Source of the DNA: Sphingobacteriaceae bacterium
GTDB taxonomy: Bacteria > Bacteroidota > Bacteroidia > Sphingobacteriales > Sphingobacteriaceae
Length of the DNA stretch: 34,815 nucleotides
NCBI GenBank assembly: GCA_947458875.1
Contig: CANGZD010000017.1
Span: 1 to 34,815, forward strand
Direction: 5' to 3'
Shown piece by piece: positions 17,395 through 25,260 of the stretch. Both the position numbers and the translations under genes were made by a program. Positions within the stretch are counted from its first letter, which is position 1. The number at the start of each line of letters is the position of its first letter. The notes beneath the pieces are model-generated. The model had not been told where the DNA came from. It searched no databases and saw nothing but the letters and a program-made list of their open reading frames with translations.

Positions 17395-18900
17395 TTAATA
17401 ATTTACTGCTTGCTTATTCGGTTTGCTGATCAAACACAGGCCGGCAAAAGTAAGCAATCCGTTGATTAAAATGAGCTCAGTATCAAAAATATAACCGTTT
17501 AATAAAGTTTTAGAATTTAAGTTCAGAAAATAACATAAAAGCGGAGCAATCAAACAAATGAAGGGAACCCATCGGTCGCTTAGGTCTCTTTTTCGCATGA
17601 TTAGTCCAAAGCCATAAAGCCCTAGTAAAGGTCCGTAAGTATAGGAGGCAACCGTAAAAATAGCACTTACCACTGCCGAATTATTTACTGCATTGAAGAA
17701 GATAATTACTAAAAATAAGGCTAAAGAAAATCCGATGTGCACCCAATGACGCGTTTTTTCGGCACCAGTTTTGTGTTTATTCTCTGCTTTATCCATCCCC
17801 AAAAAGTCTACACAAAATGAGGTGGTTAGGGCTGTTAAAGCCGAGTCGGTGGTGGCAAAAGTTGCAGCCGTCAAACCTAACATGAAGATGATCCCCGGAA
17901 TGAGTGAGAGGTGATTGAGCGCAATTTCAGGGAACAGAAAATCAGTCCGAACATTACCGGCTGCATCTGTTGGAATGGCAATGCCGTTCTTTTCTGCATA
18001 TATGTATAAAAGTGCACCCACACTCAAAAAGAAAATATTGATCACCACAAAAATTCCGGTAAAAGTGAACATGTTTTTTTGGGCTTCACCGATGTTTTTA
18101 CAGCTCAGGTTTTTCTGCATCAGATCCTGATCTAAACCCACCATGGCAAGGGTGACAAAGATGCCACCAAGAAGCTGTTTTCCGATATGAAATTTATTGC
18201 TGACAAAATCTTCAAAGAAGAATATTTGAGAATAAGCGCTGTTTTTTACACTTTCAAAGGCTTCTGTAACAGACAAGTTCAAACTGGAACAAACAAAATA
18301 GATAGTGAGGAAAACAGAAGCTACCAAGAAGGTGGTTTGTAGTGTATCGGTAATGATAATCGTTTTTAGCCCGCCTTTGAAGGTATACGACCAAATTAGA
18401 AGAAGTGAGATCAGTACTGTTAACCAGAAGGGGATGTGGTAAGCATCAAAAATAAATCGTTGTAAAACAATGATCACAAGATACAATCTAAACGCTGAGC
18501 CAATGGTTCGGCTGATGAGAAAAATGCCAGCGGCCGTTTTGTAACTATAAAACCCAAGTCTTTGTTCAATGTATCCATAAATGGAGGTGAGCTGCATACG
18601 GTAATAAAGCGGCAGCAGAATGGTGGCGATGAGGATAAAGCCAATCGCATTGCCCAGTACAAATTGAAAATACTGAAACTGATCGCCACTCAGCGCACCT
18701 ACTTTGCCAGGCACCGAAATAAAGGTAACGCCCGAGAGCGAAGTACCAATCATCCCGAAGGCTACCAAGTACCATTTAGAATTTCTGTTGGCCAGAAAAA
18801 AAGTATCATTATCCGACGAATTACGCGAAGTGTAATAAGATATCGCAATTAGAATGAGGAAATAGATGATAATAAAACTGAGTAATACCGCAGGACTCAT
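17395..18900 (-). CDS. Sodium:solute symporter (SSS family)
   Basis: A 501-residue integral inner-membrane protein with about 13 hydrophobic segments, in keeping with the LeuT-fold SSS family that uses sodium to take up solutes. It begins VLLSFIIIYFLILIAISYYT. The GTSLSGVTFISVPGKVGALS stretch matches the first broken helix, where sodium and substrate bind. SYTFKGGLKTIIITDTLQTT is another family-typical segment. The solute cannot be named. It leads a two-gene reverse unit with the LOG paralogue and is divergent from recR. Confidence 0.88.
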   Translation of the reverse strand: MSPAVLLSFIIIYFLILIAISYYTSRNSSDNDTFFLANRNSKWYLVAFGMIGTSLSGVTFISVPGKVGALSGDQFQYFQFVLGNAIGFILIATILLPLYYRMQLTSIYGYIEQRLGFYSYKTAAGIFLISRTIGSAFRLYLVIIVLQRFIFDAYHIPFWLTVLISLLLIWSYTFKGGLKTIIITDTLQTTFLVASVFLTIYFVCSSLNLSVTEAFESVKNSAYSQIFFFEDFVSNKFHIGKQLLGGIFVTLAMVGLDQDLMQKNLSCKNIGEAQKNMFTFTGIFVVINIFFLSVGALLYIYAEKNGIAIPTDAAGNVRTDFLFPEIALNHLSLIPGIIFMLGLTAATFATTDSALTALTTSFCVDFLGMDKAENKHKTGAEKTRHWVHIGFSLALFLVIIFFNAVNNSAVVSAIFTVASYTYGPLLGLYGFGLIMRKRDLSDRWVPFICLIAPLLCYFLNLNSKTLLNGYIFDTELILINGLLTFAGLCLISKPNKQAVNY

Positions 18901-18971
18901 AAATCATTTAATGGTTAACCAGATAAATGTAATAAAATAAGAGAGAAAGGCGCAAAAACGTCGATAAAAGC

Positions 18972-18979
18972 TAAATTAG
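18972..18979 (+). promoter_or_regulatory. Putative -7 box of recR
   Basis: TAAATTAG, one base off TAnnTTTG, ends 4 nt before the recR ATG. If used, transcription would begin at or next to the start codon. No TTG at the usual -33 distance is seen. Confidence 0.4.
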
Positions 18980-18983
18980 CTAA

Positions 18984-19601
18984 ATGAATTTCTCTTCCAA
19001 GCTGCTCGAAAACGCAGTAAATGAGTTTGCAAAATTGCCCGGTGTAGGCCAACGTACGGCCTTGCGCTTGGTTTTACACCTTTTAAATCAAGATAAAACG
19101 GAGGTCAGTCAATTTACCGAAGCGCTCAACCGGTTAAGGGAGGAGATCAGATTTTGTCAGTCTTGTTATAATATTTCAGATGTTGCTGTGTGTGAGATTT
19201 GTGCCAGCCATAAACGCGACCATTCCATTATTTGCGTGGTGGAGGATACCCGTGATGTGATGGCCATCGAAAATACTGCTCAATATCAGGGCGGTTATCA
19301 TGTTTTAGGTGGATTGATCTCGCCAATGGATGGTATTGGCCCTTCAGATTTGAACATTGAGCCTTTGCTTGCAAGGTTGAAAGCAGGTGAGGTAAAAGAA
19401 GTAATTTTGGCTTTGAGTGCTACCATGGAAGGCGATACGACCATCTTCTTTTTATACAAGAAACTAAAGGACCTGCCTGTGCAAATTTCTACTATTGCCC
19501 GTGGTATTGCTTTTGGTGGCGAGTTAGAATATGTGGATGAAATTACCCTCGGAAGGTCCATTGCAACTCGGATTCCTTACGAGAATTCACTGTTAAAATA
19601 A
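18984..19601 (+). CDS. recR: Recombination mediator protein RecR
   Basis: A 205-residue RecR, which acts with RecF/RecO to load RecA at single-strand gaps. A helix-hairpin-helix sits at about 15-35 ([20 protein letters not shown]). The zinc finger has Cys58, Cys61, Cys70 and Cys73. The Toprim domain starts near residue 81 ([16 protein letters not shown]), followed by [16 protein letters not shown]. Length is normal. Its stop overlaps the next start by one base (TAATG), so the downstream SDR gene is likely coupled. Confidence 0.96.
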   Translation: MNFSSKLLENAVNEFAKLPGVGQRTALRLVLHLLNQDKTEVSQFTEALNRLREEIRFCQSCYNISDVAVCEICASHKRDHSIICVVEDTRDVMAIENTAQYQGGYHVLGGLISPMDGIGPSDLNIEPLLARLKAGEVKEVILALSATMEGDTTIFFLYKKLKDLPVQISTIARGIAFGGELEYVDEITLGRSIATRIPYENSLLK

Positions 19602-20422
19602 TGAAAATGAATTTAAGCAATAAAACGGTGGTGATTACTGGAGCTTCTTCAGGTATTGGCCGTTCATGTGCCGAATCTTTTGCCAAAAGAGGTGCAAATG
19701 TAGTGTTGGCTGCCCGTCAATACGATACCTTATGCCAAATTGCACAGGATCTCGAAAAATCATACGGTATCAAAGCATTAGCTGTGGCCTGTGATGTTGC
19801 GCAGGAGAATGATTGTAAGCAATTAATGGAACAGGCAATCAAGGCTTTTGGCAGGGTAGATGTGCTGATCAATAATGCGGGTATTTCCATGCGAGCCTTG
19901 TTCAAAGACTTGGATTTGGTGGTCATCCGAAATTTAATGGAAGTGAATTTTTGGGGAACGGTATACTGCACCAAATATGCTTTACCCGAATTACTGAAAA
20001 ATAAAGGCTCGGTGGTGGGTGTGTCTTCCATTGCCGGTTACAAAGGCTTACCCGGCCGTACCGGTTATTCTTCTTCTAAATTTGCCATGAATGGCTTTTT
20101 AGAAGCCCTCAGGGTGGAAAACTTAAAAACAGGCTTACACGTGATGCTGGCTTCGCCGGGATTTACTGCTTCCAATATCCGAAATGTGGCCCTGGTAAAA
20201 GACGGCTCCTCGCAAGGTGAAACGAGCATGAATGAGGAAAAAATGATGAGTGCTGATGAGGTTGCAGAGATCATTGTAGAGGGAGTGATAAATAGAAAAC
20301 GCACCCTGATTATGACAGGACAGGGTAAACTAACTGTTTTTTTAAGTAAATGGTTGCCTGGCCTTTTAGATAAATTGGTTTACCAACATTTTACTAAAGA
20401 AAAAGATCCATTGATCCGATGA
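19601..20422 (+). CDS. Short-chain dehydrogenase/reductase
   Basis: A 273-residue classical SDR. The cofactor motif TGASSGIG is at 13-20, NNAG at 91-94, the catalytic serine in VSSIAGYKG (Ser142/143), and the active-site pair Tyr156 and Lys160 (YSSSK). A basic residue soon after the glycine motif (AARQ at 37-40) would favour NADP(H). The substrate is unknown. The start overlaps recR by one base, and the stop overlaps the hydrolase start by ATGA. Confidence 0.92.
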   Translation: MKMNLSNKTVVITGASSGIGRSCAESFAKRGANVVLAARQYDTLCQIAQDLEKSYGIKALAVACDVAQENDCKQLMEQAIKAFGRVDVLINNAGISMRALFKDLDLVVIRNLMEVNFWGTVYCTKYALPELLKNKGSVVGVSSIAGYKGLPGRTGYSSSKFAMNGFLEALRVENLKTGLHVMLASPGFTASNIRNVALVKDGSSQGETSMNEEKMMSADEVAEIIVEGVINRKRTLIMTGQGKLTVFLSKWLPGLLDKLVYQHFTKEKDPLIR

Positions 20423-21267
20423 AAACCAAACTATTCCTGCTGATGCTGTTTTACATTTCCAGCTTAACTTCAGTTTTTGCTGTATCAATCAAAGTAAAAA
20501 AAGACCTTGTCTATCCTTCCAGTTCTACATTGGGACGTAATCGCTTGGATGTTTATTATCCTAAAGAGATCTCGGCACCTAAAGATGTGTTGGTGTTTAT
20601 CCATGGCGGAGCATGGGACAGCGGAAAAAAAGACATTTATTGGTGGCTGGGCCGGAATATGGCCAGTAAGGGAGTGGTTACAGTAATTATCAATTATCCG
20701 CTCTCGCCACAAGCGGGCTACGAAGATATGGCCCTAAGTTGTGTGGAGGCCTTAAAATGGGTTAAAGATTCTATTAGCAATTATGGAGGTAATGCTGAAC
20801 GGATATTTGCGATGGGACATTCGGCGGGTGGACATTTAGCTGCTTTAATCGATGCCGATCCCCGTTTTTTTGCCGCCAAGCAGATCACCAATCCGCTAAA
20901 AGGAGTGATCTTAAATGACGGATTTGGATTAGATATGTTCGAATACTTGAGTATTTCAGACAAATCAGAAGGTCATAATCCAAGTTTTCTGAAAACATTT
21001 ACCAATGACCCTGAAAACTGGAAAAAAGGTTCTCCCTTAACCTATTTCAATGAAGTTAAGCATCCATACTATGTGTTGGTAGGAGCAGAAACCTACGAAG
21101 CCATCAGAATTCAGTCGAAACGATTTTACGAATGGATGACGGCGGCTCAAAAGCCAGTAAAATACGAGGTGCTCCCAAAGAAAAAGCACATCCCTATGAT
21201 CAGTCAGATGATTTTTGGTGCTAATCCGGTTTATAGCGGTATCATCGATTTTATGAAGTCGCACTAA
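20419..21267 (+). CDS. Exported alpha/beta hydrolase
   Basis: A 282-residue protein with a hydrophobic signal peptide (about residues 1-21, MKTKLFLLMLFYISSLTSVF). The fold is alpha/beta hydrolase of the BD-FAE/carboxylesterase-like class: HGGAW oxyanion motif at 62-66, nucleophile Ser135 in GHSAGG, and a C-terminal His257 (KKKHIPM). The acid residue is probably Glu224 or a neighbour. It is expected to act outside the inner membrane on an ester or peptide substrate that cannot be named. It is coupled to the SDR gene by a 4-nt overlap. Confidence 0.85.
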   Translation: MKTKLFLLMLFYISSLTSVFAVSIKVKKDLVYPSSSTLGRNRLDVYYPKEISAPKDVLVFIHGGAWDSGKKDIYWWLGRNMASKGVVTVIINYPLSPQAGYEDMALSCVEALKWVKDSISNYGGNAERIFAMGHSAGGHLAALIDADPRFFAAKQITNPLKGVILNDGFGLDMFEYLSISDKSEGHNPSFLKTFTNDPENWKKGSPLTYFNEVKHPYYVLVGAETYEAIRIQSKRFYEWMTAAQKPVKYEVLPKKKHIPMISQMIFGANPVYSGIIDFMKSH

Positions 21268-21330
21268 GCGTTCATTATTTTACCGTCAGGGAAAAGCTGG
21301 CTTTCACCTCTATGTATTGCATATTAACGG

Positions 21331-21347
21331 AAAAAACCGAGTTTTTT
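21331..21347. terminator. Weak A/T-rich hairpin between convergent genes
   Basis: AAAAAAC (21331-21337) pairs with GTTTTTT (21341-21347) around a 3-nt loop. The stem is A/T-dominated and short. It is the only terminator candidate between the hydrolase gene and nhaA. Confidence 0.35.
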
Positions 21348-21352
21348 ATAGC

Positions 21353-22531
21353 CTAGACTTTTGAAGCTTTTTTTCCAATTTGTTTGAGGAATTGGAAGCC
21401 AATGAAGCCGGCCATTAAGGAAGTTATCAATACAGCGAATTTAGCTTCAGTTTGAAACGCTGGTTTGTCAAAAGAAAGCAAGGCTATAAATATTGACATG
21501 GTAAACCCAATACCGGCCAAGATACCCAAGCCCAAGAGGTGTTTCCAATTGCTTTGAGAAGGCAATACACACCAGCCCAGTTTAACCGAAATCCAAGAAA
21601 ATAGAAAAACACCTAATGGCTTTCCGATGAGCAAGCCTGAAATGATTCCTAAGCTCAGCGGACTGAACAGCCCGTCCAGCAATCCGCCATTTAAAGTAAT
21701 ATTGGTATTGGTCAGCGCAAATAAAGGCATAATGAAAAAATTTACCGGTTTTAGCAGGTAGTGTTCCAGTTTTTCTAAAGGTGAAGTTGTTTTTACAGGA
21801 TTGGTTGGTATGGTGAACGCTAATAATACTCCGGCAATTGTGGCATGTATTCCAGAATGATGCACACAATACCAGAGTAAGAGGCCTGGTATGAGGTAAA
21901 ATATCAATCTTTTTATGCCAAAATAATTAAAAGCGAATAACATTAGGAGAATCACAGCGCTATAAGCTAAATATTCAAAGTGTATATTCTGGGTATAAAA
22001 AATTGCAATAACCAATATGGCTCCGAGATCATCAACAATGGCTAGTGCGGCTAAAAATATTTTGAGGGAGGCGGGCACTCTTTTTCCCAATAAGGAAATA
22101 ATAGCTAAAGCAAAAGCTATATCTGTTGCCATTGGAATGCCCCATCCACCGGCACTTTCTTTGTCGAGGTTAATTAAAGTAAAGAGAAGTGCGGGAACCA
22201 ACATGCCTCCAATTGCAGCAAATACTGGCATTGCAGCTTTTTTTGGGGAGGACAATTCGCCTTCCACCAGCTCCCTTTTAATTTCCAGACCCACCAACAA
22301 AAAGAAAATTGCCATCAGACCATCATTAATCCAAAGTAAATTGGCATAACGGAGATCAATCAATGAGTTTTGATATCCCCATTCTAAAGCTAAAAATTCT
22401 TCAAATCTGGTACTAAAGCCTGTATTGGCAATTAAAAGTGAGATACTGACACAGAAGAGTAGTAAAATGCCTCCCACCTGACCAGATGCTAGGAATTCTT
22501 TGAAGGGCTTTAAATTGATCAGTTTTGCCAT
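21353..22531 (-). CDS. nhaA: Na+/H+ antiporter NhaA
   Basis: A 392-residue inner-membrane antiporter that exports Na+ in exchange for protons. About 12 hydrophobic helices are visible. The ion-binding elements are conserved: Asp137 in MATDIAFA, matching the Thr-Asp of the broken helix IV, and the Asp167-Asp168 pair in AIVDDLGA, the counterpart of the two aspartates that bind the ion in the E. coli protein. The start is MAKLINLKPFKEFL. It is a single-gene unit. Confidence 0.95.
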   Translation of the reverse strand: MAKLINLKPFKEFLASGQVGGILLLFCVSISLLIANTGFSTRFEEFLALEWGYQNSLIDLRYANLLWINDGLMAIFFLLVGLEIKRELVEGELSSPKKAAMPVFAAIGGMLVPALLFTLINLDKESAGGWGIPMATDIAFALAIISLLGKRVPASLKIFLAALAIVDDLGAILVIAIFYTQNIHFEYLAYSAVILLMLFAFNYFGIKRLIFYLIPGLLLWYCVHHSGIHATIAGVLLAFTIPTNPVKTTSPLEKLEHYLLKPVNFFIMPLFALTNTNITLNGGLLDGLFSPLSLGIISGLLIGKPLGVFLFSWISVKLGWCVLPSQSNWKHLLGLGILAGIGFTMSIFIALLSFDKPAFQTEAKFAVLITSLMAGFIGFQFLKQIGKKASKV

Positions 22532-22538
22532 TTGTGAA

Positions 22539-22546
22539 CTAAAGTA
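22539..22546 (-). promoter_or_regulatory. Putative -7 box of nhaA
   Basis: On the minus strand TACTTTAG differs from TAnnTTTG by one base and ends 7 nt before the nhaA ATG. No convincing TTG at the -33 position. Confidence 0.4.
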
Positions 22547-22725
22547 TGAATTTTCTGATTGTCCTGCTAAGGCAATTTACCCACTATTGAGATAAATTAT
22601 TGTCTATTAGTTATCATTCTGTATGATTTTTGTTACCTGTATTTAGCTTTTTAACTCATCAAATAAATTGCCTGATGATTATTAACATTAATTATTAATA
22701 GTCATACACCAAAACGAAATAAAAC

Positions 22726-23712
22726 ATGAAAAGGTATTATTCGAAGGCAAATTGTCTTCTCTTTGCCTTTTTTACGCTTTTTGCGTGCAAAAAGGACAAT
22801 CAATTTGAATTAAACCAAGTATTCGAACCCTTTCATTTTGGGATAGTAGGAGAGCTGTATCCTAGCATAAAAAATGAAGCTACCCTATCCATAAAGATCA
22901 TTATTCCCCAGGAAAGTGCCACGAGTCACCTACAGGCTTATATTGAATTAACAGACGAGTTGCAGGCTTATCTGAACGGGGTTCTCATTACAAATAGGGA
23001 AACCATTATACCGTATTCCAAATCTATCAGCTTAAGTTTACGCAATCAAGAGCTTGGAGCTGAGCAAAATTGGACCATTTATATTCAGCTCGAGTCTGAA
23101 GCCTATGGCTTAGGCTCTTGGCAGCTTTCTGCAAATAATTTGAATGTGGACCGTAATTTCTATGCTGATCAGTATAATACGGGCGAGAATTCGATAAACA
23201 ATTGCGGACCTGCGGTGGCAGCAATGGCTTGCAGATGGGCAGATTATTCGTTTAGTGAATCGGTTATGGGAATTAGAAATACCATCAAGACCGAAGGTGC
23301 GTTATGGTCTACTTCAAATATGATAAATTATTTAAAATCTAGATCAATTGATGCTGAAATGGTTTATTTGGGACAGGTAGAGACTATTATTAAAAAACAT
23401 ATTGACGAGGGCCATATCCTGATTTTATGTTTAGATATGTTTTATGTGCAGCACAATCCAGATCCGATTCAGAAACGAGGGAAGTTTTATACCAATCGAA
23501 ACCAGGGTAAAGGTCATTTTATCTTGGTAAAGGGATACCGAGTAGTTGACAACGTTTTTTACCTGGAGGTGTACGATCCAAATTCAAGCGGACTTACTTA
23601 TCAGCTCAATGGCGAGCCATTAGGTAAAGACCGTTATTATTCCGCCAATGAAATCAAACAAGCTACGGAGAATTGGTGGAATTATGCAATCGTGGTTAGT
23701 CCTAAGAATTAA
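22726..23712 (+). CDS. Lipoprotein with C39-like cysteine peptidase domain
   Basis: A 328-residue predicted lipoprotein. The N-terminal hydrophobic stretch ends in the lipobox FFTLFAC, with Cys21 as the lipidated residue and CKKDNQ after it. Residues about 30-125 are beta-rich and unrecognised. A papain/C39-like domain follows: candidate nucleophile Cys160 ([14 protein letters not shown]), general base His264 ([10 protein letters not shown]) and Asp284 or Asn286 (EVYDPNS). The order and spacing fit peptidase C39-type folds, often annotated as C39 family peptidase. No ABC transporter or bacteriocin gene is near, so it is not the usual leader peptidase. Its stop overlaps the asnS stop by 4 nt on the other strand. 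Confidence 0.75.
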   Translation: MKRYYSKANCLLFAFFTLFACKKDNQFELNQVFEPFHFGIVGELYPSIKNEATLSIKIIIPQESATSHLQAYIELTDELQAYLNGVLITNRETIIPYSKSISLSLRNQELGAEQNWTIYIQLESEAYGLGSWQLSANNLNVDRNFYADQYNTGENSINNCGPAVAAMACRWADYSFSESVMGIRNTIKTEGALWSTSNMINYLKSRSIDAEMVYLGQVETIIKKHIDEGHILILCLDMFYVQHNPDPIQKRGKFYTNRNQGKGHFILVKGYRVVDNVFYLEVYDPNSSGLTYQLNGEPLGKDRYYSANEIKQATENWWNYAIVVSPKN

Positions 23713-25142
23713 AACTCGGCATTTTTAGGTGTTCTTGGGAACGGAATTACATCACGGATGTTGGTCATACCGGTCACGAAGAGTACCAACCGTTCGAAGC
23801 CCAGACCAAAACCCGCATGTGGCGCTGAACCGAAACGGCGAGTATCCAAATACCAGGACATTTCTTCGGCAGGGATATGCATTTCGGCCATGCGTTGCTC
23901 GATTTTTTCGAGGCGTTCTTCACGTTGTGAGCCGCCTACGATCTCGCCGATGCCTGGGAAAAGGATGTCCATTGCTCTAACAGTTTTGCCATCCTCGTTT
24001 TGGCGCATGTAGAAGGCCTTGATCTCTTTTGGGTAATCAGTGAGGATGACCGGTTTTTTGAAGTGTTTTTCTACCAGATAACGTTCATGTTCAGACTGCA
24101 AATCAGCGCCCCAGCTTTCGATGAGGTATTTGAATTGCTTTTTCTGGTTGGGTTTAGATTGCTTCAGGATGTCGATAGCCTCAGTATAGGTGATGCGCTC
24201 GAAATCGTTTTCCAGACAGAATTTCAGTTTGGATAATAAATCTAATTCAGAACGTTCATTCTGCGGCTTCTGTTTTTCTTCTTCTTCCAAACGGCTTTTA
24301 AGGAAGTCGAGTTCAACAGCACATTGGTCTAACGCATATCGAATCACATATTTCAACAGGTCTTCTGCTAAGTCCATGTTGTTCTCAAGGTCGTAAAAGG
24401 CCATTTCGGGCTCGATCATCCAGAACTCTGCCAGGTGGCGGGTGGTGTTAGAGTTTTCAGCTCTGAAAGTAGGACCGAAGGTATAAATATCGCCCAAAGC
24501 TAAAGCGGCCAATTCGCCTTCCAGCTGACCGGATACGGTGAGGTTGGTTGCTTTACCGAAGAAATCTTCTTTAAAGTTGATCGTGCCATCGTCGTTACGT
24601 GGCGTATTGTCGAAATCGAGTGTGGTTACTTTAAACATTTCGCCTGCTCCCTCGGCATCTGAAGCGGTGATGATTGGAGTATGCAGGTAAGTGAAGCCAC
24701 GTTCGTTGAAAAATTGGTGTACGGCAAATGCTAGGGCATGGCGTACTTTGAATACGGCATTGAAAGTATTGGTGCGAAAACGCAGGTGTGCAATTTCGCG
24801 AAGGAATTCTAAGCTATGTTTTTTAGGTTGCAGCGGGAATTTTTCGGCATCACTGTCGCCTAAGATTTCGAGGCTTTTTACCTTGATTTCTATGCTTTGG
24901 CCTTTACCTAATGACTCTACTAAATCTCCAGTTACGGCAATGGCTGCTCCGGTAGTCAGTCTTTTTAACAAAGCTTCTTCGAAATGGTTGAAGTCAACTA
25001 CCGCCTGAATGTTTTGAATACTTGAACCGTCATTAATGGCGATAAACTGATTGTTACGGAAGGTTTTTACCCATCCCATAACGGTTACTTCTTTTCCAAA
25101 AGTGGTCTCGTTCAGCAGCGCTTTAATTTTGGTTCGTTTCAT
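23709..25142 (-). CDS. asnS: Asparaginyl-tRNA synthetase
   Basis: A 477-residue class IIb synthetase that charges tRNA-Asn. The OB-fold anticodon-binding domain covers about residues 17-100. Catalytic motif 2 is at 226-241 ([16 protein letters not shown]) and motif 3 at 444-452 (GFGLGFERL). The C-terminus [17 protein letters not shown] is typical of AsnRS rather than AspRS. Length is normal. It follows smc on the same strand after 118 nt, and its 3' end meets the lipoprotein gene with no gap. Confidence 0.95.
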   Translation of the reverse strand: MKRTKIKALLNETTFGKEVTVMGWVKTFRNNQFIAINDGSSIQNIQAVVDFNHFEEALLKRLTTGAAIAVTGDLVESLGKGQSIEIKVKSLEILGDSDAEKFPLQPKKHSLEFLREIAHLRFRTNTFNAVFKVRHALAFAVHQFFNERGFTYLHTPIITASDAEGAGEMFKVTTLDFDNTPRNDDGTINFKEDFFGKATNLTVSGQLEGELAALALGDIYTFGPTFRAENSNTTRHLAEFWMIEPEMAFYDLENNMDLAEDLLKYVIRYALDQCAVELDFLKSRLEEEEKQKPQNERSELDLLSKLKFCLENDFERITYTEAIDILKQSKPNQKKQFKYLIESWGADLQSEHERYLVEKHFKKPVILTDYPKEIKAFYMRQNEDGKTVRAMDILFPGIGEIVGGSQREERLEKIEQRMAEMHIPAEEMSWYLDTRRFGSAPHAGFGLGFERLVLFVTGMTNIRDVIPFPRTPKNAEF

Positions 25143-25163
25143 GTATTTTTGTTATTCAGGGCG

Positions 25164-25171
25164 CTAAATTA
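25164..25171 (-). promoter_or_regulatory. Putative -7 box of asnS
   Basis: On the minus strand TAATTTAG, one base off TAnnTTTG, lies 21 nt before the asnS start. No TTG at the -33 distance is seen. Confidence 0.35.
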
Positions 25172-25177
25172 CGAAAA

Positions 25178-25255
25178 GTATTGAGTAGTGAGATAGTAGT
25201 ATTGAGATTGGAGTTTAAAGTCAAAAATCAAAATAAAAAAAGACTGAGGACTTTG
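25178..25255. repeat. Degenerate short repeats in the asnS-smc gap
   Basis: GTATTGAG occurs twice (25178-25185 and 25199-25206), with related AGTAGTGAG between them. Next to it AAAGTC (25217 on) and GACTTT (near 25249) are inverted. Low-complexity intergenic sequence of this type also occurs at 16590-16655. It holds no gene. Confidence 0.4.
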
Positions 25256-25260
25256 AACTA

